Shown here: positions 1 through 7,479 of the stretch, one piece after another
How the letters are laid out: each line of letters begins with the position of its first letter
Position numbering within the stretch: the stretch's first letter is position 1
Source of the DNA: CAZEPJ01 sp964514105
GTDB taxonomy: Bacteria; Desulfobacterota; Desulfocorpusculales; Desulfocorpusculum
Direction: 5' to 3'
Assembly (NCBI GenBank): GCA_964514105.1
Contig: CAZEPJ010000008.1
Span: 1-64,000, forward strand
Length of the DNA: 64,000 bases
Position numbers and translations under genes: made by a program
The notes under the pieces: model-generated
Seen by the model: only the letters and a program-made list of their open reading frames with translations
The model's database searches: none
What the model was told of the DNA's origin: nothing

Positions 1-2
1 CC

Positions 3-644
3 GAGTTCGTCATGCAGCGATGCACCCAGTGCTAGCGCTGCACCGAGGAGTGCCCCTTCGGGGCCATCAACGAGGACGACAAGGGTAACCCCCTGCCCAA
101 TCCCACCCGCTGCCGACGCTGTTCCATCTGCATGGGAAGCTGCCCGGAGCGGATCATCTCCTTCAAGGATTACTCGGTGGACATTGTGAGCTCCATGATC
201 AAGGCCGTCGAGGTCCCCGAGGAGGACGAGGAGAAGCCACGGGTTGTGGTGCTGGCGTGCGAGAACGACGCGTATCCCGCCCTGGATTTGTTGGGGCAGC
301 GCCGCCTGGCGCTGAACCCCTATGTGAGGGTGATCCCCATGAGGTGCCTGGGGTCGCTGAACCTTATCTGGATCGCCGACGCCCTGTCCAAGGGGATCGA
401 CGGCATCCTCCTGCTGGGTTGCAAGCACGGGGACGATTATCAGTGCCACATGGTCAAGGGGAGTGAACTGGCCAACTACCGGCTCTCCAAGGTGTCGGAG
501 ACCCTTGATCGCCTGGCACTGGAGTCGGAGCGGGTGCGCATCGAGCAGGTGGAGATCCGGGACTACGACCGCATCCCGGGCCTCATCGATGCCTTCGTGC
601 AGCGGGTCCGGGAGATCGGTCCCAACCCGTACAAGGGGTTCTGA
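3..644 (+). CDS. qmoB: QmoB-like (HdrA/MvhD) electron-transfer protein, 3' part, with in-frame TAG
   Basis: This is the C-terminal part of a flavin/Fe-S protein whose start lies before the window. It shows two ferredoxin motifs of the form CxxCxxCxxxCP, with Cys codons at 21, 30, 39, 51 and at 111, 120, 129, 141. An MvhD-like domain follows, with CENDAYPALD, GCKHGDDYQCH and the terminal GPNPYKGF. QmoB of the Qmo complex, which passes electrons between quinone and APS reductase, has this domain order, and the terminal motifs resemble QmoB as I remember it. An HdrA-MvhD fusion of another complex is the alternative. The reading frame is interrupted by TAG at 33-35, at the residue just after the second cysteine of the first cluster; the frame is otherwise open and conserved on both sides. 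Read-through, a sequencing error (AAG or CAG to TAG) or a real nonsense mutation would all explain it. The next gene is hdrD-like rather than a recognisable qmoC. Confidence 0.75.
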
Positions 645-763
645 AGAGGTCCCGGGAGGGGGACGTCGCGAGGCTGCGAGTCGGGACGCAGCGGGGGTCG
701 GACCCCTGCGCGTGAGACGGGGGGGGGACGATGCCAGGGCCCCCCGAGCCACAGGAGCGGATC

Positions 764-1927
764 ATGGAAGCCAGAACGCCGTACTTGGAAGTGAGCGAGG
801 CCATCGTGGCCTCGGGGGCCGAGACCCTCTACTGGTGCATGCAGTGCGGGCTTTGCACGGGGTCGTGCCCCTGGCGCCTGGTGCCGGGACACATCTCCCA
901 GGCGTTCAACATCCGGAAGGTGCAGCGGCTCGGCCAACTGGGACTGGAGGGTTTCGAATCGGAGGAGGTCATCTACGCCTGCACCACCTGCGCCCAATGC
1001 GTGGTGCGCTGCCCGAGACAGGTCAAGATCATCGACAACGTGCGGGGCATGCGGAGCATGCTCGCGTCGGTGGGCACGGTGCCGGGAAGCTACCGGCCGG
1101 TCATCGGGAGCCTGCACGCCAGCGGAAACCCGTGGGCGGGGGAGCGGGCCAAGAGGACGGAGTGGATGAAGGGGTTGGATGTGCCCTTGTTCCAGGAAGG
1201 GGCCGAGTACTTCCTGTTTGTCTGCTGCACGTCCTGCTATGACGCCCGAAGCCAGAGGATCGCCCGCGCTGTGGTCGCGTTGCTCCAGAAGGCCGGGGTG
1301 AGCTTCGGGGTCATCGGCGAGGAGGAGAGCTGCTGCGGGGAGTCGGTTCGAAAGATCGGCGATGAGGACCTCTTCCAGAAGCTGGCCCAGGGGAACATCG
1401 GACTGTTCCGAAGGCGGGGCGTCAAGAAGATCATCACCACCTCTCCCCACTGCCTGTTCACCTTCCGCAAGGAGTATGCGGAGTTGGGTGCCGAATTCGA
1501 GGTGCTCCACCACTCCCAACTCCTGGCCCGGCTGCTCCGGGAAGGAAGGCTCACGCCCGTGCGCGACCTGGGCAGGAAGCTCGCCTATCACGACCCGTGC
1601 TATCTGGGACGGCACAACGAGATCTTCGACGACCCCAGGGAGATCCTGACCGCCTTGGGCGGGGCCGGGGTGGCGGAGATGGACCGCAGCCACATGAACA
1701 GCCTGTGCTGCGGGGGAGGGGGAGGGCGGATCTGGATGGAGACCGCGCCGGGGGAGCGATTCGGCGACCTGCGCGTGGAGGAGGCCCTGGGGAAGGGCGC
1801 CCAGGCCCTGGTGACGGGCTGCCCCTACTGTGTGGTCATGCTGGAGGCGTCGGCGAAGACCATGGGAAAGGAAGAGGAGCTTCCCGTCATGGACCTGTCC
1901 GAGGCCCTGTTGCAAGCGGTCGAGTAA
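764..1927 (+). CDS. HdrD-like heterodisulfide reductase subunit (4Fe-4S plus two CCG domains)
   Basis: This is a soluble Fe-S oxidoreductase of about 387 residues. Two CxxCxxCxxxCP motifs lie at the N terminus (Cys 25, 28, 31, 35 and 73, 76, 79, 83). Two cysteine-rich CCG domains follow, the first with CCTSC and ESCCGE near 154-191, the second with HDPCY and LCCGGGG near 277-320 and a final GCPYC. This HdrC-plus-HdrB layout in one chain is that of HdrD. HdrB/HdrD proteins reduce disulfides or similar acceptors at a noncubane cluster. Directly after a qmoB-like gene it probably takes the place of QmoC or HdrBC as electron partner. No membrane segment is seen. The start at 764 is chosen because AGGAG lies six bases upstream; an in-frame ATG at 731 is possible. 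Confidence 0.85.
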   Translation: MEARTPYLEVSEAIVASGAETLYWCMQCGLCTGSCPWRLVPGHISQAFNIRKVQRLGQLGLEGFESEEVIYACTTCAQCVVRCPRQVKIIDNVRGMRSMLASVGTVPGSYRPVIGSLHASGNPWAGERAKRTEWMKGLDVPLFQEGAEYFLFVCCTSCYDARSQRIARAVVALLQKAGVSFGVIGEEESCCGESVRKIGDEDLFQKLAQGNIGLFRRRGVKKIITTSPHCLFTFRKEYAELGAEFEVLHHSQLLARLLREGRLTPVRDLGRKLAYHDPCYLGRHNEIFDDPREILTALGGAGVAEMDRSHMNSLCCGGGGGRIWMETAPGERFGDLRVEEALGKGAQALVTGCPYCVVMLEASAKTMGKEEELPVMDLSEALLQAVE

Positions 1928-1942
1928 TGAGGGGTGGGATGG

Positions 1943-2413
1943 TCAGTTCTCGATGTCCTCGATGCGGAAGGTTCCGGGGCGGTACGTCATTCTTCCAAGC
2001 CACTTGTTGAGGGCGTGGTCCCGGGACAGAAAGCGGATGACCGGTCTTCGCCGGACGCCCATTTCCTTGAGGGCGTTGAGGAAGCGCTGGTGGTCGTCGC
2101 ATCCCTTGGCCCCCAGGAGCAAGACCTTGCGAGCCTCGTTGCGCCGCCCCGCCAGCATGCACGCCTGGCCCAGGTTGAACACCAACTCCTCGTTGAAAGG
2201 CCTCTTGCGCATGGCCTCACGGCAAAGCGCCAGGCCTTGCTCGTGGGACTTCATCTTGACCAGGGCCAGGCCCAGGTACGAGGCAATGAACGGGTTGTCG
2301 GGCTGAAGTTCGTACGCCTTCTGGAAGCAGAAAAGCGCATTGTCGTAGCGCTTTTTGTTCCACCAGGAGATGCCCTTGAGGTACAGCTCCCGACTCTCGG
2401 ACCGATCCGCCAT
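1943..2413 (-). CDS. Small TPR-repeat protein
   Basis: A 156-residue protein with two to three tetratricopeptide-like helical pairs: a pair around residues 7-40 (WWNKKRYDNALFCFQKAYEL), a second around 45-75 and a degenerate third around 75-105. The C-terminal 50 residues are basic and end in a short acidic tail. TPR proteins act as protein-protein scaffolds; no partner is evident. The frame stays open upstream of 2413, but the ATG at 2413 lies just downstream of a good promoter at 2448-2475, which rules out longer versions. It converges on the hdrD-like gene with a gap of about 15 bases. Confidence 0.7.
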   Translation of the reverse strand: MADRSESRELYLKGISWWNKKRYDNALFCFQKAYELQPDNPFIASYLGLALVKMKSHEQGLALCREAMRKRPFNEELVFNLGQACMLAGRRNEARKVLLLGAKGCDDHQRFLNALKEMGVRRRPVIRFLSRDHALNKWLGRMTYRPGTFRIEDIEN

Positions 2414-2447
2414 GGCGCCGCCGCAGTCGCCAAATATGGCTGTCTCT

Positions 2448-2475
2448 ATTATGGCACGGAACTCCCGGTTGTAAA
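2448..2475 (-). promoter_or_regulatory. Sigma-70-type promoter of the TPR gene
   Basis: On the minus strand TTTACA (2475-2470) is followed after 16 bases by CATAAT (2453-2448), each matching five of six consensus bases. It lies in the divergent region between the TPR gene and rfaE2 and points at the TPR gene start at 2413. Confidence 0.6.
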
Positions 2476-2549
2476 GGCCCCGAAGGGGTCGCCCCATTCC
2501 CCAGGCGGATTGAGGCGGGGGTGGCGCCGAAGGGGCCCTTGGAGGCACC

Positions 2550-3047
2550 ATGGGGAAGTTGGTCTCGCAAGAGGAAGCCGCAGGCATCCTGGAGGCGGCG
2601 CGGGCCGTGGGCCGGGTGGTGGTCTTCACCAACGGCTGCTTCGACCTGCTGCACGCGGGCCACGTGGAGTATCTCCAGCGGGCCAAGGCGTTGGGGGACC
2701 TGCTGGTTGTGGGGGTGAACTCCGACGATTCGGTTCGCCGGATCAAGGGTCCTGACCGACCCATCAATCGCCTGGCCGATCGTTCCCTGGTCCTGGCCGG
2801 GCTGGCCAGCGTGGATCTGGTCGTCCCGTTCGAGGAAGCCGACCCGGGGCGGCTCATCTCCACCCTCCAGCCGGACATCCTGGTCAAGGGGGAGGACTGG
2901 CCCGAGGAGGATATCGTGGGCCGGGAAGTGGTGGCATCCCGGGGGGGGAAAGTGGTGCGCATCCCCGTGCGCGCCGGGCTTTCCACCTCGCTCCTCGTGG
3001 AGCGGATCCTGAGGTCCCGATCGACCCCGGGGAAGGGCGGGGAATGA
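2550..3047 (+). CDS. rfaE2: D-glycero-beta-D-manno-heptose 1-phosphate adenylyltransferase
   Basis: A 165-residue cytidylyltransferase-fold enzyme that adenylylates heptose 1-phosphate to ADP-heptose for the LPS inner core. The nucleotide-binding motif FTNGCFDLLHAGH is at residues 26-38 with HAGH at 35-38. VNSDDSVRRIKG follows near 56-67, KGEDW near 112 and a LSTS signature near the C terminus. Its length matches the stand-alone transferase half of HldE; the kinase half is not in the window. GGAGG lies just before the ATG. The mob genes face it tail to tail. Confidence 0.9.
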   Translation: MGKLVSQEEAAGILEAARAVGRVVVFTNGCFDLLHAGHVEYLQRAKALGDLLVVGVNSDDSVRRIKGPDRPINRLADRSLVLAGLASVDLVVPFEEADPGRLISTLQPDILVKGEDWPEEDIVGREVVASRGGKVVRIPVRAGLSTSLLVERILRSRSTPGKGGE

Positions 3048-3057
3048 ACCCCGGGCC

Positions 3058-3654
3058 TCAGGGGGAATCCCGGGTCCCGGCGGCCAGGGCGGCGATTCGC
3101 TCCAAATCAGCGGGGGTGTTGACGTTGAGAAAGGAGCGAAGCTCGGGGTCCAACGCGCGCAGGTCCGCCTCGGGGACTTCCCGAACCCGCACCGCGGCGT
3201 AGAAATCGAAGATGCGTCGGCCCCCGGCGTCCAGCGCCCTTTCCACGAACTTCAGGCAGCGCCTGGCGTAGACGGCGTGGAGGGGCTCGAACTGATGGCC
3301 CACGCGGGGCACGACCACGTCCCAGCGTGAGGCCCCATCCGCCAGACGGCCCATGAGGGCCGGTGAGAGGAAAGGCATGTCACACCCCACCACAAAGACG
3401 TGGGGGGTGGGGGAGAAGAACAGGGCGGCGTGCAGGCCCCCCAGGGCGCCCCGGCCCGGCAGGAGGTCCGAAACCATCTCCAGGCCCAGAAAGGCATAGG
3501 CCGCCGGGTCGTTGGTCACCACCAGGAGGCGGGGGAATGCGCGCCCCAGGGCATGGGCCACCAGCTGGATCAGGGGTTGCCCGCAGACCTCCACAAGGGC
3601 CTTGTCCCTGCCCATGCGCCGGCTGCCTCCTCCGGCCAGGATGACCCCGGTCAA
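3058..3654 (-). CDS. mobA: Molybdenum cofactor guanylyltransferase MobA
   Basis: A 198-residue nucleotidyltransferase that attaches GMP to molybdopterin, making the guanine dinucleotide cofactor used by DMSO-reductase family enzymes such as formate dehydrogenases. The signature LAGGGSRRMGRDKAL at residues 6-20 binds GTP, and GCDMPFL near 90-96 carries the metal-binding aspartate. The length is normal. Its ATG overlaps the mobB stop by four bases, so the two are translationally coupled in the order mobB-mobA behind an EamA transporter. Confidence 0.92.
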   Translation of the reverse strand: MTGVILAGGGSRRMGRDKALVEVCGQPLIQLVAHALGRAFPRLLVVTNDPAAYAFLGLEMVSDLLPGRGALGGLHAALFFSPTPHVFVVGCDMPFLSPALMGRLADGASRWDVVVPRVGHQFEPLHAVYARRCLKFVERALDAGGRRIFDFYAAVRVREVPEADLRALDPELRSFLNVNTPADLERIAALAAGTRDSP

Positions 3655-4157
3655 CGCCTCCTCTCCTTGCGCAGGAATCGCGCCTCAATGATGTCCACCA
3701 GCGACCTGGCGTCGTTGATGTCCACGCACGGCACGCCGCGCTCCAGCGGGACGTCGCTGGCGATGGCCACCAGCCCGTCCCCGGGCCCGCACAGGAGATC
3801 CGGTCGGTGACCCCGCCGGAACACCTCGATCTTGGGATGCGGGCCGCCCTTGTACCCCTCGCTGAGGATGATGTCCACGTCCAACCTGAGGCGCTCCCGC
3901 AACGCCTCCAGGGAGTGATCCTGCCCCACCTCCTCGATGAGGGCGATACGGCTGGGTGAGGAAATGACGACCGCATGGGCCCCAGCCCGCTTCAATCGCC
4001 ACGAGTCCTTGCCTTCATGGTCGATCTCGAAGGAGTGTGCGTCGTGCTTGACCACGGCCACCCGGTATCCCCGGCCCCGCAGCTCCGGGATGATCTTCTC
4101 CAGGAGCGTGGTCTTGCCGCTGTCCGATGTACCGACCACCGACAAGATGGGAATCAC
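3651..4157 (-). CDS. mobB: Molybdopterin-guanine dinucleotide biosynthesis protein MobB
   Basis: A 168-residue GTP-binding adaptor thought to assist MobA. The Walker A motif GTSDSGKTT is near residue 9, followed by VVKHDAHSF and ILSEGYKGG, both typical of MobB. The frame is open further upstream, but a GTG at 4157 gives the usual family length and starts one base after the stop of the transporter gene. A longer in-frame ATG start at 4259 would overlap that gene by about 100 bases and add a non-homologous leader. Confidence 0.88.
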   Translation of the reverse strand: MIPILSVVGTSDSGKTTLLEKIIPELRGRGYRVAVVKHDAHSFEIDHEGKDSWRLKRAGAHAVVISSPSRIALIEEVGQDHSLEALRERLRLDVDIILSEGYKGGPHPKIEVFRRGHRPDLLCGPGDGLVAIASDVPLERGVPCVDINDARSLVDIIEARFLRKERRR

Positions 4158-4158
4158 C

Positions 4159-5082
4159 TCAGCCCCCCGGATCCTGGTCGCCTGCCGCCGGGTGCCGCTG
4201 CCGGGGCGCCCCCGAGACCTCGCTTCGCGCTGCCAGGAATATCCCCACCAGGATAACAACCCCGGCGGAGAGCTTCAACGGGTCTGGGGTCTCCCCCAGG
4301 AGGACCAGGGCGAGGATTGACGCGGCTACGGGCTCTCCCAGGGTGCTTACTGTCACCGCGGTTGCCGAGACGTGGGCGAGGGCCCAGTTGAAGGAGGTGT
4401 GGCCTATGGCCGTGGGGACCAGGGCAAGCAGGGCGAACATTCCGTAAGTGTGGGCGTCGTAGCCGGTCACTGGGAGGCCGGTGATCCAGACCAAACCCCA
4501 CACCAGCACCGCAGCCGCACCGTACGTGGGGAGAAGGTACGTCCCCAGGGGAAGATCCCGTCTGAGCTTGCGCCCCACGAGGATGTACACGGAGAAACAG
4601 GACGCCGCGGCCAGGGCCAACCCGGCCCCCTGGAAGCTGAAACCTCCGCGCCCCTGTCCCACCCAGCCCATGAGGACGGTGCCCAGAAGGGACATGGCGA
4701 TGCCGACGGCCATGGTGCGGTTCATGGCTTCACCCATGAGAGCCCACGAAAGGACTCCCACCATCACCGGGTGGGTGGAAGCCAGCGTGGAGGCCAGGGC
4801 GACGGGCATCTCCTGCACCGCCGCGATCCATGCCAGGAAGTGCAGTCCGAGGCAACCCCCCGAAAGGAGGATCCAGGGCGCGGATTTGGGGTGGCGCTGC
4901 GCGGGAAGCGGGGCGCGGCGGGCCAGCGCCAGCGGAAGCAACAGGAGCAGTGCCCCGCCCAGCCGGTACGCGGCGATGATCAGGGCCGGGGCGTCGCAGA
5001 GTCGGACGAACAGGGCGGCGCAGCTGATGGCCACCACCCCTAGCAGCAGCACGGGGATGGCCCTGGGGGAGCTCCCCTCCAT
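4159..5082 (-). CDS. EamA/DMT-family transporter
   Basis: A 307-residue membrane protein with about ten hydrophobic helices arranged as two EamA repeats, as in drug/metabolite transporters. The first repeat carries a motif typical of the family (STLASTHPVMVGVLSW), and a similar pattern (VSTLGEPVAASILALVLLGE) ends the second repeat. The substrate cannot be told. The ATG at 5082 is preferred to one at 5178 because a promoter lies between 5177 and 5206 and the first 32 residues of the longer form are not hydrophobic. It leads a unit with mobB and mobA, though a functional link is unproven. Confidence 0.85.
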   Translation of the reverse strand: MEGSSPRAIPVLLLGVVAISCAALFVRLCDAPALIIAAYRLGGALLLLLPLALARRAPLPAQRHPKSAPWILLSGGCLGLHFLAWIAAVQEMPVALASTLASTHPVMVGVLSWALMGEAMNRTMAVGIAMSLLGTVLMGWVGQGRGGFSFQGAGLALAAASCFSVYILVGRKLRRDLPLGTYLLPTYGAAAVLVWGLVWITGLPVTGYDAHTYGMFALLALVPTAIGHTSFNWALAHVSATAVTVSTLGEPVAASILALVLLGETPDPLKLSAGVVILVGIFLAARSEVSGAPRQRHPAAGDQDPGG

Positions 5083-5176
5083 GATCGTTTGGAATCCTCC
5101 ATTCCGGATGGCGGTGGGCCCTTGAAGGCCCGCGGAGTCCGGCGATTTGCCTGTCCCCCACGCGGCAGTCCCTTTC

Positions 5177-5206
5177 ATACTACGCCATGGGGCATCTGCG
5201 TGTCAT
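5177..5206 (-). promoter_or_regulatory. Possible promoter of the EamA-mobB-mobA unit
   Basis: On the minus strand ATGACA (5206-5201) and TAGTAT (5182-5177) are separated by 18 bases. Matches are five and four of six. The position fits the ATG at 5082. Confidence 0.4.
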
Positions 5207-5612
5207 CTCCCATTGGGACCGAGGTGCAACGGCTCGGTCTTGGGGATGAGGATCATGTCCCGTCCTCATGGCCCGCGCGATCACCCTGCCGCGGCCTCCG
5301 GCCCCGCCAACGGCGGGGTTGCTCTCTCCCTCGGTCGCCCTCTTGGAGATCATGGGACAAGCCTGCCTGTTGGCCCGCCACGGGATCTCGCTCGCCCCGG
5401 CCGATCCGTCGGGAGACCAGGTGGTGTCTTCCCGCCCCGGCGGGAGGGCAAAGCCCCCCTGGAGATCCGCAAAGCGACCCGACGCCCCATCTGTTCGGAG
5501 GGGGTGGGGAGGGGGCGGCGCCAGAGTCCCCATGAGGCAGGGGACAGCGGCATCGGGTGTCGCAACCCCGCGTTATCGGAAATGGAAGGGCACCGACCAC
5601 GACCCGGGTCCA
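5207..5612 (+). other. Intergenic region without recognisable gene
   Basis: About 400 bases separate the divergent EamA and transglycosylase promoters. No open frame here looks like a protein. One perfect stem-loop stands out: CCCCGCC at 5302-5308 and GGCGGGG at 5312-5318 with a three-base loop. It has no T tract, so a terminator is unlikely. Confidence 0.5.
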
Positions 5613-5641
5613 TTGACAAGGCACCTTCCCTGTGATATGAA
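5613..5641 (+). promoter_or_regulatory. Sigma-70 promoter of the lytic transglycosylase gene
   Basis: TTGACA at 5613-5618 is followed after 17 bases by TATGAA at 5636-5641. Transcription would begin near 5648, which excludes an in-frame ATG at 5637 and supports the start at 5688. Confidence 0.7.
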
Positions 5642-5687
5642 AAACATTCCCAACAGTGCGCATGGGCGTGTTGTGCGGAGGGAGGGC

Positions 5688-7271
5688 ATGGGGGATCTGG
5701 ATGCCGGACAAAGGGCGCGGAGGCTTGTGCGCTGCGTCCTTGTCTGGATCGTGGCATGCGCCTGGTTCGGGTGTGCCCCCAAAGGAGGCGTCAAACCGGA
5801 CGAGCAGGTCCGGTCGCCCGTGCAGTTTGGCGGTCAGGGCCCTTCCGGTGAGGAAGGGGAGGACGGGGGTGAAGAAGCAGCGCAGTACGGGCTCGGATCC
5901 CACCGTCCTCCCGCTTGGGCCCAGGACGCTGATGTCCTGGACGCTGGGATCCGTTCGCCCCTCGATTCACAGGAAAGCTGGCCGTTCCTGAGGGAACTGG
6001 AGGCTTCTTGGAGGACGGCCTTGCTGCGGCAGCCCCCATCCGACCTCCGACCGGAGACGCCCCCTCAGGTGGCGCGTTTTGTCCGTTTCTTCAAAGATGA
6101 GTCCGGCCCCTTCTTCCATCGATCCATGGCCCAGGGTGCCAAGTACCTCCCCATGATGAAGGAGATCTTTCGGGAAGAGGGTTTGCCCGGGGAGTTGGCC
6201 TACCTTCCCCTCATCGAGAGCAGCTTCAATCCCCTGGCATCGGCGGGCGGAAAGTGCGTGGGTCTCTGGCAGTTCCTGGAGGGAACGGGGCGGAAGTACG
6301 GCCTTCGGATCGATGCCTGGGTGGACGAACGGCGCGATCCCGAGAGGTCCACGCGGGCGGCGGCCCGGTATTTCCGGGATCTGTACGCGGCCTTCCGCTC
6401 CTGGGACCTGGCGATCGCCGCGTACAATGCCGGCGAGGGGAGCATTTCGGATGCCTTGGCTCGTCGAAACGCAACCAGCTACTGGGAACTGGCCAAGTAT
6501 CCCGACATGCCCAGGGCCACCCGGGAATTCGTTCCCAAGTTCATGGCCGCCATGAAGTTGGCTCAGGACCCCCAAGGGCACGGCCTGGAAGGCCTTCCCC
6601 CGGAGGAGGGATGGCGGTTCGACCGGGTGACCCTCTCCCGGCCCCTGGATCTGGAGACCATCGCCCGGCTGGCGGGCACCACGGAAAAGGAGATCCGCGC
6701 CCTCAATCCCCACATCAAGGGGAGAAGTTCGCCCCCTACGCCAGGAGGGGAGGAGATCCGGGTCCCGGAGGGAACCGGGGATGCGGTGCAGTCAAAGCTC
6801 GCCGGTCTGTCCGGTGGCGGGCCAGAAAAAGGCCCCTGGGCGGCCCGGTCTCTGGAGCCCTCCGTCCGCGTCCATCGCATCCGACCCGGAGACACCATCG
6901 GGGGGATCGCCCGGCAGTACGGCACGGGCGTGCGTGAAATCGAGAGCCTGAACCTGCTTCGCCCTGGCCAGGTACTCAAGGTGGGCCGCCAGATCCATAT
7001 TCCCGTACCCGACAACCGGGGGTCCGGGGCGGGTGGGAAGACGGAGGCGGGAGGACAGGCCCGAGCCGCTGGTGCCACAGTCCGTCCTGGGGGGCATGCA
7101 CCCGCCCCGGATGGGGTCAGAGGCCACGCGCGGCACGAGGTCAAGGCCGGGGAAAACCTCTGGACCATATCCCGGCGGTACGGGGTATCGGTCCCGGATC
7201 TCCTTCATTGGAACGGCCTTCAGAAGTCGTCCCTCGTGCGACCGGGCATGATCCTCACCGTCGGGCCGTAG
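5688..7271 (+). CDS. mltD: Membrane-bound lytic murein transglycosylase (MltD-like) with LysM repeats
   Basis: A 527-residue periplasmic enzyme that cleaves peptidoglycan between MurNAc and GlcNAc, leaving 1,6-anhydro ends. A hydrophobic N-terminal segment (residues 14-28) is followed by cysteines at 24 (IVAC) and 29 (WFGC), either of which might be lipidated. The SLT domain lies around 130-300, with the catalytic Glu in LIESSFNPLA and the AYNAGEG motif. A weak LysM-like segment follows near 310-355, then two clear LysM repeats near 390-440 and 480-525 that bind glycan. GGAGGGAGG precedes the ATG, and a promoter at 5613 excludes earlier starts. It stands alone between divergent and cofactor genes. 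Confidence 0.9.
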   Translation: MGDLDAGQRARRLVRCVLVWIVACAWFGCAPKGGVKPDEQVRSPVQFGGQGPSGEEGEDGGEEAAQYGLGSHRPPAWAQDADVLDAGIRSPLDSQESWPFLRELEASWRTALLRQPPSDLRPETPPQVARFVRFFKDESGPFFHRSMAQGAKYLPMMKEIFREEGLPGELAYLPLIESSFNPLASAGGKCVGLWQFLEGTGRKYGLRIDAWVDERRDPERSTRAAARYFRDLYAAFRSWDLAIAAYNAGEGSISDALARRNATSYWELAKYPDMPRATREFVPKFMAAMKLAQDPQGHGLEGLPPEEGWRFDRVTLSRPLDLETIARLAGTTEKEIRALNPHIKGRSSPPTPGGEEIRVPEGTGDAVQSKLAGLSGGGPEKGPWAARSLEPSVRVHRIRPGDTIGGIARQYGTGVREIESLNLLRPGQVLKVGRQIHIPVPDNRGSGAGGKTEAGGQARAAGATVRPGGHAPAPDGVRGHARHEVKAGENLWTISRRYGVSVPDLLHWNGLQKSSLVRPGMILTVGP

Positions 7272-7479
7272 GAAAAGGGGGAGGCCGTGCCTCGCCCCCC
7301 ACGGGCGCAGTGGGGCCCGGCTCTGGGCGATGCCCGACGTCCCTGCTGAGATGGGAGCGAGGAGATCCCGATCCCGCCACAGCCTTTCAGGGGCCGGATG
7401 CATTGGAGCCGGCGACCCATGCAAACGCATGTCGCGTCGACCGGGCGCAGGGCCGTCGCGGAGATGCGGAGGGCGCGTC

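Noticed and set aside
33..35. Genome-wide reassignment of TAG
   Set aside because: TAG is used as an ordinary stop by several genes here, for example those ending at 13362, 15290, 25418, 25945, 26593 and 42114.
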